Shown: positions 14,403 to 22,669 of the stretch, in pieces
Layout of the letters: each line of letters begins with the position of its first letter
How positions within the stretch are numbered: position 1 is the stretch's first letter
Origin: Oscillospiraceae bacterium
GTDB taxonomy: Bacteria; Bacillota; Clostridia; Oscillospirales; Oscillospiraceae
Assembly (NCBI GenBank): GCA_902791215.1
Contig: CADAUZ010000019.1
Location: 16,639 to 80,638, forward strand
Reading direction: 5' to 3'
DNA: 64,000 bases
The notes under the pieces: generated by a model
What the model was told of the DNA's origin: nothing
What the model saw: the letters and a program-made list of their open reading frames with translations, nothing else
Database searches by the model: none
Translations under genes and position numbers: made by a program

Positions 14403-16796
14403 ATGATGACTGAATTTGAAAAACAATATCTGGACGCTCGCAAAGAGCTGATCCTGAGCGACTTTTCTTCGCTCAACCCCATGCAGCAGGAGGCCGTGCT
14501 CAAAACCGAGGGGCCGCTGCTCATCCTCGCGGGAGCCGGCAGCGGCAAGACCACCGTGCTCATCAACCGCATTGCCAAGCTCCTGAAATACGGCCGCGCA
14601 GGGGACTGTGAGGAGATCCCCGAGGACGCGGACGAAAAGCAGCTTGCGCTTTTGCGTCAGGGCGGGGACGAGGCCAAAGCCCTTGCCGCCTGGGACCGGG
14701 TCGAGCCCTGGCGCATTCTCGCCATCACCTTTACCAACAAGGCGGCGGGGGAGCTCAAGGTGAGGCTCGAGAGCATGCTGGGCGAAGCGGCGCAGGATAT
14801 CTGGGCCTGCACCTTCCACTCTGCCTGCGTGCGCATCCTGCGCCGGGACGCCGAGCGCCTCGGCTACACCGGCAGCTTCACCATCTACGATACCTCCGAC
14901 AGCTTAAGCCTCTTGAAGCACATCATCAAGGACATGGACCTGGACGAGAAGACCTACGCCCCCCGGACCATCCTCTCCGAGATGGGCAGGGCCAAGGACG
15001 ACGGCGTCTCCCCCACGGAGTACCTGCAGCAGGCTGGCATGGCCTCGGATCTGCGGCGCAGGAAGATGGGCGAGGTCTACGCCGAATACGCCCGCCGCTG
15101 CTTTGCCGCCAACGCCATGGACTTTGACGATCTCGTGTACAACACCGTCAAGCTCCTGGAGGAAAACGCCGACGTGCTCGAGCACTGGCAGCGCCGCTTC
15201 CGTTACGTGCTCATCGACGAGTACCAGGACACGAACCGCCTGCAATATCGCCTGTCCTCACTTCTGGCCGACGGCTGGGGGAACATCTGCGTGGTGGGCG
15301 ACGACGACCAGTCCATTTATAAATTCCGCGGCGCGACGATCGAGAACATCCTGAGCTTTGAAAGCCAGTACAAGGGCTGCCGCGTCATCAGGCTCGAGCA
15401 GAATTACCGCAGCACCTCCCACATCCTGGACGCGGCCAACGCCGTCATCGCCCACAACACGCAGCGCAAGGGCAAGGAGCTCTGGACGAGCAAGGACGGC
15501 GGAGAGCTCCTGACCCACTATTTTGCCGACGACGAGCGGGACGAGGCCCAGTTTGTCGCCTCGCAGATCATGAGCGCCTACGGGCGCGGGGCAAACTGGC
15601 GCGACCATGCGGTGCTCTACCGTATGAATGCCCAGTCCAACCAGTTTGAATATGCCTTCAAGCGCAGCGGGATCCCCTACCGTATCATCGGCGGCACCCG
15701 CTTCTTCGACCGGGCCGAGGTCAAGGACATCCTGGCCTATTTAAGCCTCATTTCCTCCCCCTCGGACGATCTGCGCCTGAGAAGGATCATCAACAGCCCG
15801 CCGCGCGGCATCGGTCCGCGCACGGTGGAGACGGTGGGGGAGATCGCGGCGGAGCAGAATACCTCCATGTTCGAGATCCTGCGCCGCTCGGAGGAGTTTC
15901 CCGATCTGCAGCGCGCCGGCGTCAAGCTGCGGCTCTTTGCCAATCTCATCCTGGAGCTGAAGGACTTCTCGCAGACCCACCGCCCGGACGAGCTGATGGA
16001 CGAGCTGCTCGAAAAGACCGGCTACGTCCGCGCGCTCGAGGAAAAGAACACCACCGAGGATACCGCCCGCGCCGAAAACGTGCGCGAATTAAAGACCAGC
16101 ATCCTCACCTACATGAAGGAATCCGGCGACGAGACGCTGGAGGGGTATCTGGCAAACGTGGCCCTCTATACGGATATGGACAATTACGACGCCGACGCGG
16201 ACGCCGTGGTGCTCATGACCATGCACAGCGCCAAGGGCCTGGAGTTTCCCACGGTTTTCATCGTCGGCATGGAGGAGACCATTTTCCCCGGCACCCGCGC
16301 CATCGGCGAGCCGGAGGAGATGGAGGAAGAGCGGCGCCTGTGCTATGTTGCCATCACGAGAGCGAAGGAAAAGCTGTATCTGACATCTGCCCACCAGCGC
16401 ATGCTCTTCGGCCGCACGACCGCAAACCGGGTCTCCCGCTTCGTCTATGAGATCCCCGAGGAACATATCCAGAAGAGTATACCCAAAAACTACGGTTATC
16501 AGGACAGGGCGAGAGAAAGTACATCCGCCTTTGAATCGCCGAACCGCTGGGGCGCGCAGGTACGCCGCGAAACGATCAAGCCCAAAGCGCCCGCCTATCC
16601 CGCCCCCGCAGCGCCAAAGCCCGCCGAACCCGTGAGCTACGCGGTCGGCGACAGGGTACAGCACAAGGCCTTCGGCCCGGGCGAGATCGTGAAAATGACC
16701 CCCATGGGCGGGGACTTTCTGGTGGAGATCAGATTTGAAGGCGCGGTCAAAAAACTCATGCTCCGCGCCGCCGCCCAGCATATGACAAAAGCCTGA
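14403..16796 (+). CDS. pcrA: ATP-dependent DNA helicase PcrA/UvrD family
   Basis: The ~797-residue protein is a superfamily 1A 3'-5' helicase. Motifs in order: LNPMQQEAV (Q motif), GAGSGKTTVL (I), FTNKAAGELK (Ia), LIDEYQDTN (II), VVGDDDQSIYKFRGA (III), LEQNYRS (IV), VLMTMHSAKGLEFP (V) and YVAITRAKEKLYLT (VI), with a C-terminal VGDRVQHKAFGPGEIV tudor-like domain. It unwinds DNA in repair and replication restart. An insertion of about 35 residues after motif I (rich in Glu/Asp/Ala) is longer than in Bacillus PcrA. No Shine-Dalgarno precedes ATGATG at 14403/14406, fitting a leaderless mRNA. An in-frame ATG at 14352 lies upstream of the promoter and is rejected. Confidence 0.92.
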   Translation: MMTEFEKQYLDARKELILSDFSSLNPMQQEAVLKTEGPLLILAGAGSGKTTVLINRIAKLLKYGRAGDCEEIPEDADEKQLALLRQGGDEAKALAAWDRVEPWRILAITFTNKAAGELKVRLESMLGEAAQDIWACTFHSACVRILRRDAERLGYTGSFTIYDTSDSLSLLKHIIKDMDLDEKTYAPRTILSEMGRAKDDGVSPTEYLQQAGMASDLRRRKMGEVYAEYARRCFAANAMDFDDLVYNTVKLLEENADVLEHWQRRFRYVLIDEYQDTNRLQYRLSSLLADGWGNICVVGDDDQSIYKFRGATIENILSFESQYKGCRVIRLEQNYRSTSHILDAANAVIAHNTQRKGKELWTSKDGGELLTHYFADDERDEAQFVASQIMSAYGRGANWRDHAVLYRMNAQSNQFEYAFKRSGIPYRIIGGTRFFDRAEVKDILAYLSLISSPSDDLRLRRIINSPPRGIGPRTVETVGEIAAEQNTSMFEILRRSEEFPDLQRAGVKLRLFANLILELKDFSQTHRPDELMDELLEKTGYVRALEEKNTTEDTARAENVRELKTSILTYMKESGDETLEGYLANVALYTDMDNYDADADAVVLMTMHSAKGLEFPTVFIVGMEETIFPGTRAIGEPEEMEEERRLCYVAITRAKEKLYLTSAHQRMLFGRTTANRVSRFVYEIPEEHIQKSIPKNYGYQDRARESTSAFESPNRWGAQVRRETIKPKAPAYPAPAAPKPAEPVSYAVGDRVQHKAFGPGEIVKMTPMGGDFLVEIRFEGAVKKLMLRAAAQHMTKA

Positions 16797-16809
16797 AAGG
16801 GGAGTGCCC

Positions 16810-17064
16810 ATGCGCGACATTGAGCTCAAGCGCGTCTACCGCCACTTCAAGGGCGACTGCTATCTGGTGGAGGATGTGGCGCGCCACTCCGAGACCGGGG
16901 AGGAGTATGTCGTCTACCGCAAGCTCTACGGCGACGGCTCCCTCTGGATTCGCCCCAAGGCCATGTTCCTCGAGCCGGTCGACCGGGAAAAGTACCCCGA
17001 CTGCAAGCAGGAATACCGCTTTGAATTATTGGATATCCCGAGCAAGGCGGGGCATGGAGGGTAA
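16810..17064 (+). CDS. DUF1653 domain protein
   Basis: The 84-residue protein matches DUF1653, a small beta-barrel-like family: YRHFKGDCYLVEDVARHSETGEEYVVYRKLYGDGSLWIRPKAMF. Start at ATG 16810 with AAAGGGGAG upstream. It begins 13 bases after pcrA and four bases before the CYTH gene, so all three are likely co-transcribed. Family function is unknown; it often occurs near housekeeping genes. Confidence 0.85.
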   Translation: MRDIELKRVYRHFKGDCYLVEDVARHSETGEEYVVYRKLYGDGSLWIRPKAMFLEPVDREKYPDCKQEYRFELLDIPSKAGHGG

Positions 17065-17067
17065 ACC

Positions 17068-17565
17068 ATGAACATCGACGGCTTTGAAATCGAACGGAAA
17101 TTCCTGATCGCCATGCCGGACGAGGCGTTTCTCAAAACGTGCAGCGCCTCCGCGATCACGCAGACCTACCTTGTCTGTGACGGAAACACCACCGAGCGCG
17201 TGCGGGAGCGGGCCTATCCCGATCACTGTGAATATACCCACACAATCAAGTATAAACTAAACAACATGCGCCGCATCGAGGACGAGCGCCAAATCGACGA
17301 GGATACGTATACCGCCCTCCTGGAGCGTGCAGACCCCGCGCGGCGGCCCATACGGAAGGTACGCTACTGCTTTGAGCATGACGGCAGGCTCTGGGAGCTG
17401 GACGTGTTCCCCTTCTGGAAAAACAGCGCGTACCTGGAAATCGAGCTGACAGGGGAGGACGAGGCATTCACGCTGCCGCCCGGCCTGCGCCTTCTGCGCG
17501 AGGTGACGGACGATCCGCGCTATACCAACGCCGCTCTCTCGCTGCACATACCGGAGGAAGAATGA
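17068..17565 (+). CDS. CYTH-domain triphosphate tunnel protein
   Basis: The 165-residue protein is a single CYTH domain, with the signature EIERKFLI (ExExK) at residues 7-14, then TERVRERAY, YTHTIKYKL, RRIEDERQI, and paired acidic ELDVFPFWKNSAYLEIEL. CYTH proteins form a beta-barrel tunnel that binds triphosphates with divalent metal, acting as inorganic triphosphatases, thiamine triphosphatases or adenylate cyclases; bacterial members of this length are mostly triphosphatases. It follows DUF1653 by three bases. Confidence 0.88.
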   Translation: MNIDGFEIERKFLIAMPDEAFLKTCSASAITQTYLVCDGNTTERVRERAYPDHCEYTHTIKYKLNNMRRIEDERQIDEDTYTALLERADPARRPIRKVRYCFEHDGRLWELDVFPFWKNSAYLEIELTGEDEAFTLPPGLRLLREVTDDPRYTNAALSLHIPEEE

Positions 17566-17597
17566 GAATTGAACGACTATCGGAAAGGATGATGAAC

Positions 17598-18908
17598 ATG
17601 AAAAAATGGACAGCGCTTTTGCTGATCGCCGTTTTCTGCCTGAGCCTTTGCGGCTGCGGCGCGCTTGAAAGCCTCAGGCCCGTGCCCACCCCCGCGCCCA
17701 CCGAGACCCCGGCCCCCACGCCGGAACCCACTCCCGAGCCGACCCCGGAGCCCACCCCCGACCCTGCGCCGGAGCCGACACCCGCGCCCACGCCCGAACC
17801 GAAGGAGGAGCGCGTGACCGTGTCCATCAACCGCACGGAGCTTTCGGCCATGGACCCCCAGAGCGGCGAGACCCGCATCCTGAGCTTCACCTATGACACC
17901 CCCATCGTGGAGATGGAGTCCAATCCCGAAGCGGCGAAGAAGATCAACGAGTTCATCGCCCTGCAGAGCGAGGCCTTCTACACCGGCGAGGATTACGGTG
18001 ACGGCTTTGGCACGGGTTATAACAACATGCTGACCCTGGCCGAGGACAACTATGTCTATCAGGTGGAGTCCGGCGCGGAGAACCCTGGCATTGAGATGAG
18101 CGCCGACCGCCGGGCCGCCGTGGTGCGCAATGACGGGACCGTTCTCAGCTTCCTCATCAGCGATTATTACTACATGGGCGGTGCCCACGGCAGCACCATT
18201 TCCCGCGCCTACTGCTTCGATGTTTCGAGCGGCGAGCTGCTGACCCTCAAAACCGTCAGCAATGATTCCGCCGCCTTCGCGGTGGCCCTTGCGAATGTCA
18301 TGATCATGCAGGTCAATGAGAGCGAGGAGCTGCAGCAGCGCATCGACCTTTTAAGCTCCGACCTCGCCTCCGCCCTCTCCGCCCTGGTGCGCGAGGGCTC
18401 CTGGTACTTTGACTATGACGCCATCGTCGTCTTCTCCGACGACTATGAGATCTCAAGCCACGCCTCCGGCCCCGTTGCCTTCCGCATCCCCTATGACGCC
18501 GTGGCGGAGCATCTTAAGCCGCGCTATCTCTCGGTCGCGCCCGAGGGCGATGTGCAGTTTTATATCACCCCGACCGACGCTGTTGGTGAGGCGGACATTG
18601 AAATCATCGACATGGTACGCGTGGGCGACGGGGAACAGACTCTTTATCTGATTGCAAACGGCAAAGCCCATGACGTGAGACTGACGAGCGTGGAATACTC
18701 CGGAGCCTTCTATGAGACAGCCCAGCTCTGGTCGTGCAGCGTGATGGAGAAATGCGCCGTGCAGGTGTCCACCTGGATTCCGGACGGCATGCCGAATCTC
18801 AAGCTCAGCTACCGCACCGCCGACGGCCTGCAGAACTTCTACCTCACCCAGAGCGGCGAGGACGGCAGTCTCATCCTCATGGACGACAGCATCGAGGCCA
18901 TCGGGTGA
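17598..18908 (+). CDS. Lipoprotein with PT-rich linker and DUF3298/RsiV-like domain
   Basis: A lipoprotein signal (MKKWTALLLIAVFCLSLCGC, lipobox LCGC) is followed by a long Pro/Thr/Glu linker (PTPEP repeats to about residue 65). The middle resembles the DUF4163/DUF3298 fold found in RsiV and PdaC: a DTPIVEMESNPEAAKKINEFI start and YYYMGGAHGSTISRAYCFDVSSGELLTL, which carries the family's GGAH motif. The C-terminal ~130 residues are another beta-rich domain. It is extracytoplasmic, tethered to the membrane, and may sense or bind wall components, which is inference. GGAAAGG lies nine bases before the ATG at 17598; upstream ATGs at 17589 and 17592 fall too close to it. Confidence 0.8.
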   Translation: MKKWTALLLIAVFCLSLCGCGALESLRPVPTPAPTETPAPTPEPTPEPTPEPTPDPAPEPTPAPTPEPKEERVTVSINRTELSAMDPQSGETRILSFTYDTPIVEMESNPEAAKKINEFIALQSEAFYTGEDYGDGFGTGYNNMLTLAEDNYVYQVESGAENPGIEMSADRRAAVVRNDGTVLSFLISDYYYMGGAHGSTISRAYCFDVSSGELLTLKTVSNDSAAFAVALANVMIMQVNESEELQQRIDLLSSDLASALSALVREGSWYFDYDAIVVFSDDYEISSHASGPVAFRIPYDAVAEHLKPRYLSVAPEGDVQFYITPTDAVGEADIEIIDMVRVGDGEQTLYLIANGKAHDVRLTSVEYSGAFYETAQLWSCSVMEKCAVQVSTWIPDGMPNLKLSYRTADGLQNFYLTQSGEDGSLILMDDSIEAIG

Positions 18909-18937
18909 AAAATCCCTCTGAAAAGTGCAAAAAATGC

Positions 18938-18966
18938 TTGACAACATGTCCTGCCCGTGATAATCT
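18938..18966 (+). promoter_or_regulatory. Strong sigma-A promoter for rplU-rpmA-obgE
   Basis: TTGACA (18938-18943), 17 bases, TAATCT (18961-18966). The 84-base leader to the rplU start (18967-19050) may contain an L21-type autoregulatory structure, but I could not match one. Confidence 0.75.
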
Positions 18967-19050
18967 ATTCAAGCCGCATTGAAGGGGCAATCAAAGTGGG
19001 GCCTTGCCTCCGCCTCAAGAGCGAGTCCTGTAAAGAGGGAGGATACATTC

Positions 19051-19365
19051 ATGAAGCATGCGATCATCGTGACCGGCGGCAAGCAGTACCGTGTGGCCGA
19101 GGGCGACGTCATTTTCGTTGAGAAGCTGGACGCCGCTGCCGGTGAGAAGGTCAAGTTCGACCAGGTCCTGGCCGTGATCGACGGCGACAACGCCGTGTTC
19201 GGCAAGCCCGCTGTCGAAGGCGCGACTGTTTCTGCCAATGTCGTCAAGAACGGCAAGGGCGCCAAGGTCCGCGTTTACAAGATGAAGCCCAAAAAGGGCT
19301 ATCGCCGCACCCAGGGCCACAGACAGCCCTACACCAAGGTTCAGATCGAAGCGATCAACGCCTGA
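19051..19365 (+). CDS. rplU: 50S ribosomal protein L21
   Basis: The 104-residue protein is bacterial ribosomal protein L21: [23 protein letters not shown] at the start and [23 protein letters not shown] at the C-terminus, the conserved rRNA-binding tail. It is full length. GGGAGGA precedes the ATG. It is first in the rplU-rpmA-obgE cluster. In most Firmicutes a small protease gene (prp/ysxB) separates L21 from L27; here only 40 bases intervene and no such gene exists. Confidence 0.97.
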   Translation: MKHAIIVTGGKQYRVAEGDVIFVEKLDAAAGEKVKFDQVLAVIDGDNAVFGKPAVEGATVSANVVKNGKGAKVRVYKMKPKKGYRRTQGHRQPYTKVQIEAINA

Positions 19366-19405
19366 TTTTTCCGCAACTGATTTTGACTGAAGGAGGAGCA
19401 ACCTA

Positions 19406-19669
19406 ATGGCACATAAAAAAGGTATGGGTTCTACCAAGAACGGCCGCGACAGTGAGTCCAAGCGTCTTGGCACCAAGAGAGCCGACGGTCAGTTCGTTCT
19501 CGCCGGCAACATCCTTGTCAGACAGCGCGGAACGAAGATTCACCCGGGTACCAATGTCGGTAAGGGTAAGGACGACACGCTGTTCTCCCTCGTGGACGGC
19601 ACCGTGAAGTTCGAGCGCATGGGCAAGGACCGCAAGAAGGTCTCTGTTTACGAAGAGATCGCTCAGTAA
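19406..19669 (+). CDS. rpmA: 50S ribosomal protein L27
   Basis: The 87-residue protein is L27, beginning [22 protein letters not shown] and containing [11 protein letters not shown] and GKGKDDTLF. The mature N-terminus reaches the peptidyl-transferase centre. Unlike typical Firmicutes L27 there is no 8-10 residue precursor extension (a LQFFA-type cleavage site) before AHKKG, in line with the missing Prp protease gene. An upstream GAAGGAGGAG gives a strong start. Confidence 0.97.
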   Translation: MAHKKGMGSTKNGRDSESKRLGTKRADGQFVLAGNILVRQRGTKIHPGTNVGKGKDDTLFSLVDGTVKFERMGKDRKKVSVYEEIAQ

Positions 19670-19680
19670 GTGACCAAAAG

Positions 19681-19714
19681 GCCGGACATAGTTCTATGTC
19701 CGGCTTCTTTTTTT
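19681..19714 (+). terminator. Rho-independent terminator between rpmA and obgE
   Basis: GCCGGACAT and ATGTCCGGC pair over a six-base loop and are followed by TTCTTTTTTT. It should lower transcription of obgE relative to the ribosomal genes. Confidence 0.85.
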
Positions 19715-19729
19715 GAGAGGAGGCACGAT

Positions 19730-21013
19730 ATGGCTTCATCTTTTGTCGATAAGGCCCGCATTACTGTCCACGCCGGCAAGGGCGGGGACGGCGCGGTGGC
19801 CTTTCACCGTGAAAAATACGTGGCGGCGGGCGGCCCGGACGGCGGCGACGGCGGCCGCGGAGGCAACGTCGTTTTCACCGTGGACGAGAACATGTCCACG
19901 CTGATGGACTTTCGCTATAAGCGCAAATACGTCGCCGGCAACGGCGCGAACGGCATGGGCAAACGCTGCTACGGCAAGGACGGGGACACCCTGTATATCA
20001 AGGTCCCGCGCGGCACCATCGTCCGCGACACCGAGTCCGGGGCCATCATGCACGACATGTCCGACGGCGAGGACTGGATCGCCGCGAAAGGCGGCCGCGG
20101 CGGCTGGGGCAACATGCACTTTGCCACACCCACCCGCCAGGTTCCGCGCTTTGCAAAGCCCGGCCTTCCAGGCGAGAGCCACGACATCACGCTCGAGCTC
20201 AAGCTTCTGGCGGACGTGGGTCTTGTGGGCTTTCCGAACGTGGGCAAGTCCACGCTCCTGTCTGTCGTGAGCAAGGCCCACCCCAAGATCGCAAACTACC
20301 ACTTCACCACGCTTTTCCCGAACCTCGGCGTGGTGTACGTGGATGAGGGCGTGTCCTTTGTCATGGCGGATATCCCCGGCATCATCGAGGGCGCCTCGGA
20401 GGGCGCGGGCCTCGGGCACGACTTTCTGCGCCACATCGACCGCTGCCGCCTGCTTGTCCATCTGGTGGATGTGTCCGGCAGCGAGGGCCGCGACCCTGTG
20501 GAGGACTTCGAGGCCATCAACGCAGAGCTCAAGGAGTACAGCCCCGAGCTTGCCGAACGGCCCCAGATCGTGGTCGGCAACAAGTGCGACCTTCTGGGCG
20601 AGGACCGGGAGAACATCGAAAAGCTCCGCGCGCATGTCGAGGGGAAGGGCTACGCCTTTTTCGAGCTCAGCGCCGCGGCTCACATGGGCACGCGCGAGCT
20701 TGTGCAGGAGTGCGCCCGCAGACTCAAGGAGCTGCCGCCCATCCTGCGCTTTGAGGCGGATTACGTCCCGCCCGAGCCGAAGGTGGACACCTCCGGTGAG
20801 CTCACCATCGAGCACTTCGACGACATGTGGCTGGTGGAGGGCCCATGGCTCCAGCGCCTGGTGGCAACGGTCAACTTCTCCGACTATGAAAGCCGCATGT
20901 ACTTCGACCGCGTCCTGCGCGAGGCGGGCGTGTTCAAGCGCATGGAGGAGATGGGCGTGCGCGACGGCGACACCGTGAGCATGTACGACCTGATGTTTGA
21001 ATACAAGGATTGA
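19730..21013 (+). CDS. obgE: Obg family GTPase ObgE
   Basis: The 427-residue protein has the three Obg domains: a glycine-rich Obg fold (residues 1 to ~158, with GGDGAVAFHREKYV and GPDGGDGGRGG), a GTPase domain (GFPNVGKSTLL P-loop, DIPGIIEGA switch II, NKCD) and a C-terminal OCT domain (~340-427). It binds the 50S subunit and links ribosome assembly to stress and growth control. The start is the ATG at 19730 behind GAGAGGAGG; an in-frame alternative at 19670 runs through the terminator and is rejected. Its stop overlaps the next start. Confidence 0.96.
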   Translation: MASSFVDKARITVHAGKGGDGAVAFHREKYVAAGGPDGGDGGRGGNVVFTVDENMSTLMDFRYKRKYVAGNGANGMGKRCYGKDGDTLYIKVPRGTIVRDTESGAIMHDMSDGEDWIAAKGGRGGWGNMHFATPTRQVPRFAKPGLPGESHDITLELKLLADVGLVGFPNVGKSTLLSVVSKAHPKIANYHFTTLFPNLGVVYVDEGVSFVMADIPGIIEGASEGAGLGHDFLRHIDRCRLLVHLVDVSGSEGRDPVEDFEAINAELKEYSPELAERPQIVVGNKCDLLGEDRENIEKLRAHVEGKGYAFFELSAAAHMGTRELVQECARRLKELPPILRFEADYVPPEPKVDTSGELTIEHFDDMWLVEGPWLQRLVATVNFSDYESRMYFDRVLREAGVFKRMEEMGVRDGDTVSMYDLMFEYKD

Positions 21014-21450
21014 TGACGGAGAAACGAAAAGCACAGCTCCGGCTGTTTTTGACACTGCTGCTGATCGCCACAGTGTGCTTTATCTGGAGCAATTCCATGG
21101 TGAGCAGAGAGGGCTCCGCCTCTCTCAGCCGACGCATCACCGCATGGCTCAACGGCATCGGCATCCCTGTGACGCATTATTTCGTGAGAAAGGCGGCTCA
21201 TTTCTGTGAATTCGGGCTTCTGGGCTGTGAACTCATGCTGCTGTTCGGGCTCGGAAGCGGGGTAAGTCTGCAGAGCCTGAGCAACGCTGCCTTTGCGGCT
21301 TTGCTTACAGCGGTAACGGACGAGACGATCCAGATCTTTTCCGGCCGCGGCTCACAGGTACAGGACGTGGTGCTGGATTTCTCCGGCGCGCTGACGGGAA
21401 TCCTGTTTATCAGCCTGGTGCTGAAACTGATCCAAAAACGAAAAAACTGA
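21013..21450 (+). CDS. VanZ family membrane protein
   Basis: The 145-residue protein has about four transmembrane helices and the VanZ-like pattern: FVRKAAHFCEFGLLGCEL, then DETIQIFSGRGSQVQDVVLDFSGALTG with the conserved acidic residues. VanZ-like proteins sit in the membrane; the founding member gives low-level teicoplanin resistance by unknown means. The ATG overlaps the obgE stop codon (TGATG), implying translational coupling. A clear terminator follows. Confidence 0.85.
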   Translation: MTEKRKAQLRLFLTLLLIATVCFIWSNSMVSREGSASLSRRITAWLNGIGIPVTHYFVRKAAHFCEFGLLGCELMLLFGLGSGVSLQSLSNAAFAALLTAVTDETIQIFSGRGSQVQDVVLDFSGALTGILFISLVLKLIQKRKN

Positions 21451-21477
21451 CTTCTCTTTCGGAAGTCAGTTTTTTTG
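21446..21477. terminator. Rho-independent terminator
   Basis: ACTGACTTC and GAAGTCAGT pair over a short loop, with seven T after and six A before, so it can act for both converging genes. Confidence 0.85.
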
Positions 21478-21491
21478 TTCAAACAGGCGGA

Positions 21492-22091
21492 TCAGCCGAT
21501 CTGCTCAAGGAGATAGGAAAGAAGCTCGGAGCCGTTGACGGAGCTGTCCTTCTTCTGCCGTCTGGCGGTTCCGCCGCTGAACAGACCCTTCACGATGCTG
21601 CCCAGGCTGCAGGACTTTTTGCCGCTCAGCATGGTCAGCAAACCGCTGAGATTCAGACCGTTCTTGCTTCTGCGCTTCCTGCCGGAGCCGAACACGGCGG
21701 CGGACAGAGCGCTCAGCAGTGTCGGGGCGATACCGCTCAGGGCCTTTGTGACATCCAGCTCGTCCAGACCGGTCAGAGCGGCAAGACTTGCCAAGGTGCC
21801 TTCCTTGTTGCTGCCGAAAATGTGACTGAGAATTTTCCCGCCATCGACGGAGTCGGCTGCGGCAATCTGCTCTGCGGCGGTTTCAGCTGCCGCATGTTCG
21901 GTCAGCGCACCGAGCAGGGAGCTGGCGCCTTCCTTGTCGGAGGCATTCTTGGTCAGAAACTTCAGCAGCACGGGCACAGCTGCCGGCAGCAGCTTCTTGA
22001 GACTGCTGCTCTTGACGCCGGTCTTTTTGGAAAGAGCGGAGAGTGCGGGCTTGGTCACAAGTGCATCGAGAAGAACGCTTAACAGATTCAT
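21492..22091 (-). CDS. DUF937 domain protein
   Basis: The 199-residue protein resembles DUF937: an Ala/Leu-rich helical N-terminus with LKKLLPAAVPVLLKFLTKNA, then GGKILSHIFGSN and LAALTGLDELDVTKALSGIAPTLLSAL. A Gly/Arg/Lys-rich segment follows (GSGRKRRSKNG). It has no signal peptide. The family is of unknown function. AGGAGGA precedes the ATG, and a TATAAT at 22122-22117 on the minus strand is a possible -10. Confidence 0.75.
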   Translation of the reverse strand: MNLLSVLLDALVTKPALSALSKKTGVKSSSLKKLLPAAVPVLLKFLTKNASDKEGASSLLGALTEHAAAETAAEQIAAADSVDGGKILSHIFGSNKEGTLASLAALTGLDELDVTKALSGIAPTLLSALSAAVFGSGRKRRSKNGLNLSGLLTMLSGKKSCSLGSIVKGLFSGGTARRQKKDSSVNGSELLSYLLEQIG

Positions 22092-22155
22092 GGGGATTCC
22101 TCCTGTTTCTATATGGTAAAGTCATTATACAGCAAACGTCTGGAAATTGCACCAT

Positions 22156-22542
22156 TTATTTCTTCTTTTTGTGCGGATGAACCGACTTTTTTGACGCACA
22201 GGCGCGCATGGCCTCGTGCTCGCGCCGGAGCTCCCGGCACAAGGCCGCCGCGCTCCAGGCGCTGTTTTGCTCCGTGACCACGGCCTTGAGGGCTACCGCC
22301 GCCCCGTTTTTGCGCATGTAATCCAGCAGGGGAGAGCACAGCGTCTCCATCACCAGCATCTCCTCCGAAAAGGACTCCGGGCTGTCGGACGGCGTAAAGC
22401 CCTCATACCCCAGCATGAACCCGATCGGGTTTCCGAAGGCATCCTCCGGCACCTCGATCGCCACGAGCCCCAGCAGCCCCGCCGCAGTCTGTATCTTCGT
22501 GAGCTTTTCGCCCGTAATATTATATAGTAAGACTCTCGTCAT
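22156..22542 (-). CDS. DUF3783 domain protein
   Basis: The 128-residue protein fits DUF3783: VLLYNITGEKLTKIQTAAGLLGLVAIEV at the start, FMLGYEGF, and EEMLVMETLCSPLLDYMRKNGA, then a lysine-rich tail ending HKKKK. It is predicted to be cytoplasmic. AAAGGAG precedes the ATG. A TTGACA box with TACAGT 17 bases downstream lies about 30 bases upstream on the minus strand. The function is unknown. Confidence 0.75.
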   Translation of the reverse strand: MTRVLLYNITGEKLTKIQTAAGLLGLVAIEVPEDAFGNPIGFMLGYEGFTPSDSPESFSEEMLVMETLCSPLLDYMRKNGAAVALKAVVTEQNSAWSAAALCRELRREHEAMRACASKKSVHPHKKKK

Positions 22543-22606
22543 AGCAGTCCGCTCCTTTGATGTATAGGAAAACTGTAGTATAAATCCTGTTTTTTGTCAA
22601 GACTTC

Positions 22607-22635
22607 TTGCTTTTTGCCGGTGCTTAGAGTATACT
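22607..22635 (+). promoter_or_regulatory. Predicted promoter for the MATE transporter gene
   Basis: TTGCTT (22607-22612), 17 bases, TATACT (22630-22635). Confidence 0.55.
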
Positions 22636-22669
22636 GACGCAGATTTTGAATTGTCAGGCGGTGTCACCC

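Noticed and set aside
18967..19050. L21 leader autoregulatory RNA
   Set aside because: The position fits, but I could not identify the conserved structure.
19670..19729. A 20-residue N-terminal extension of ObgE
   Set aside because: It would be translated through the rpmA terminator hairpin and lacks a ribosome site; the ATG at 19730 has a strong one.
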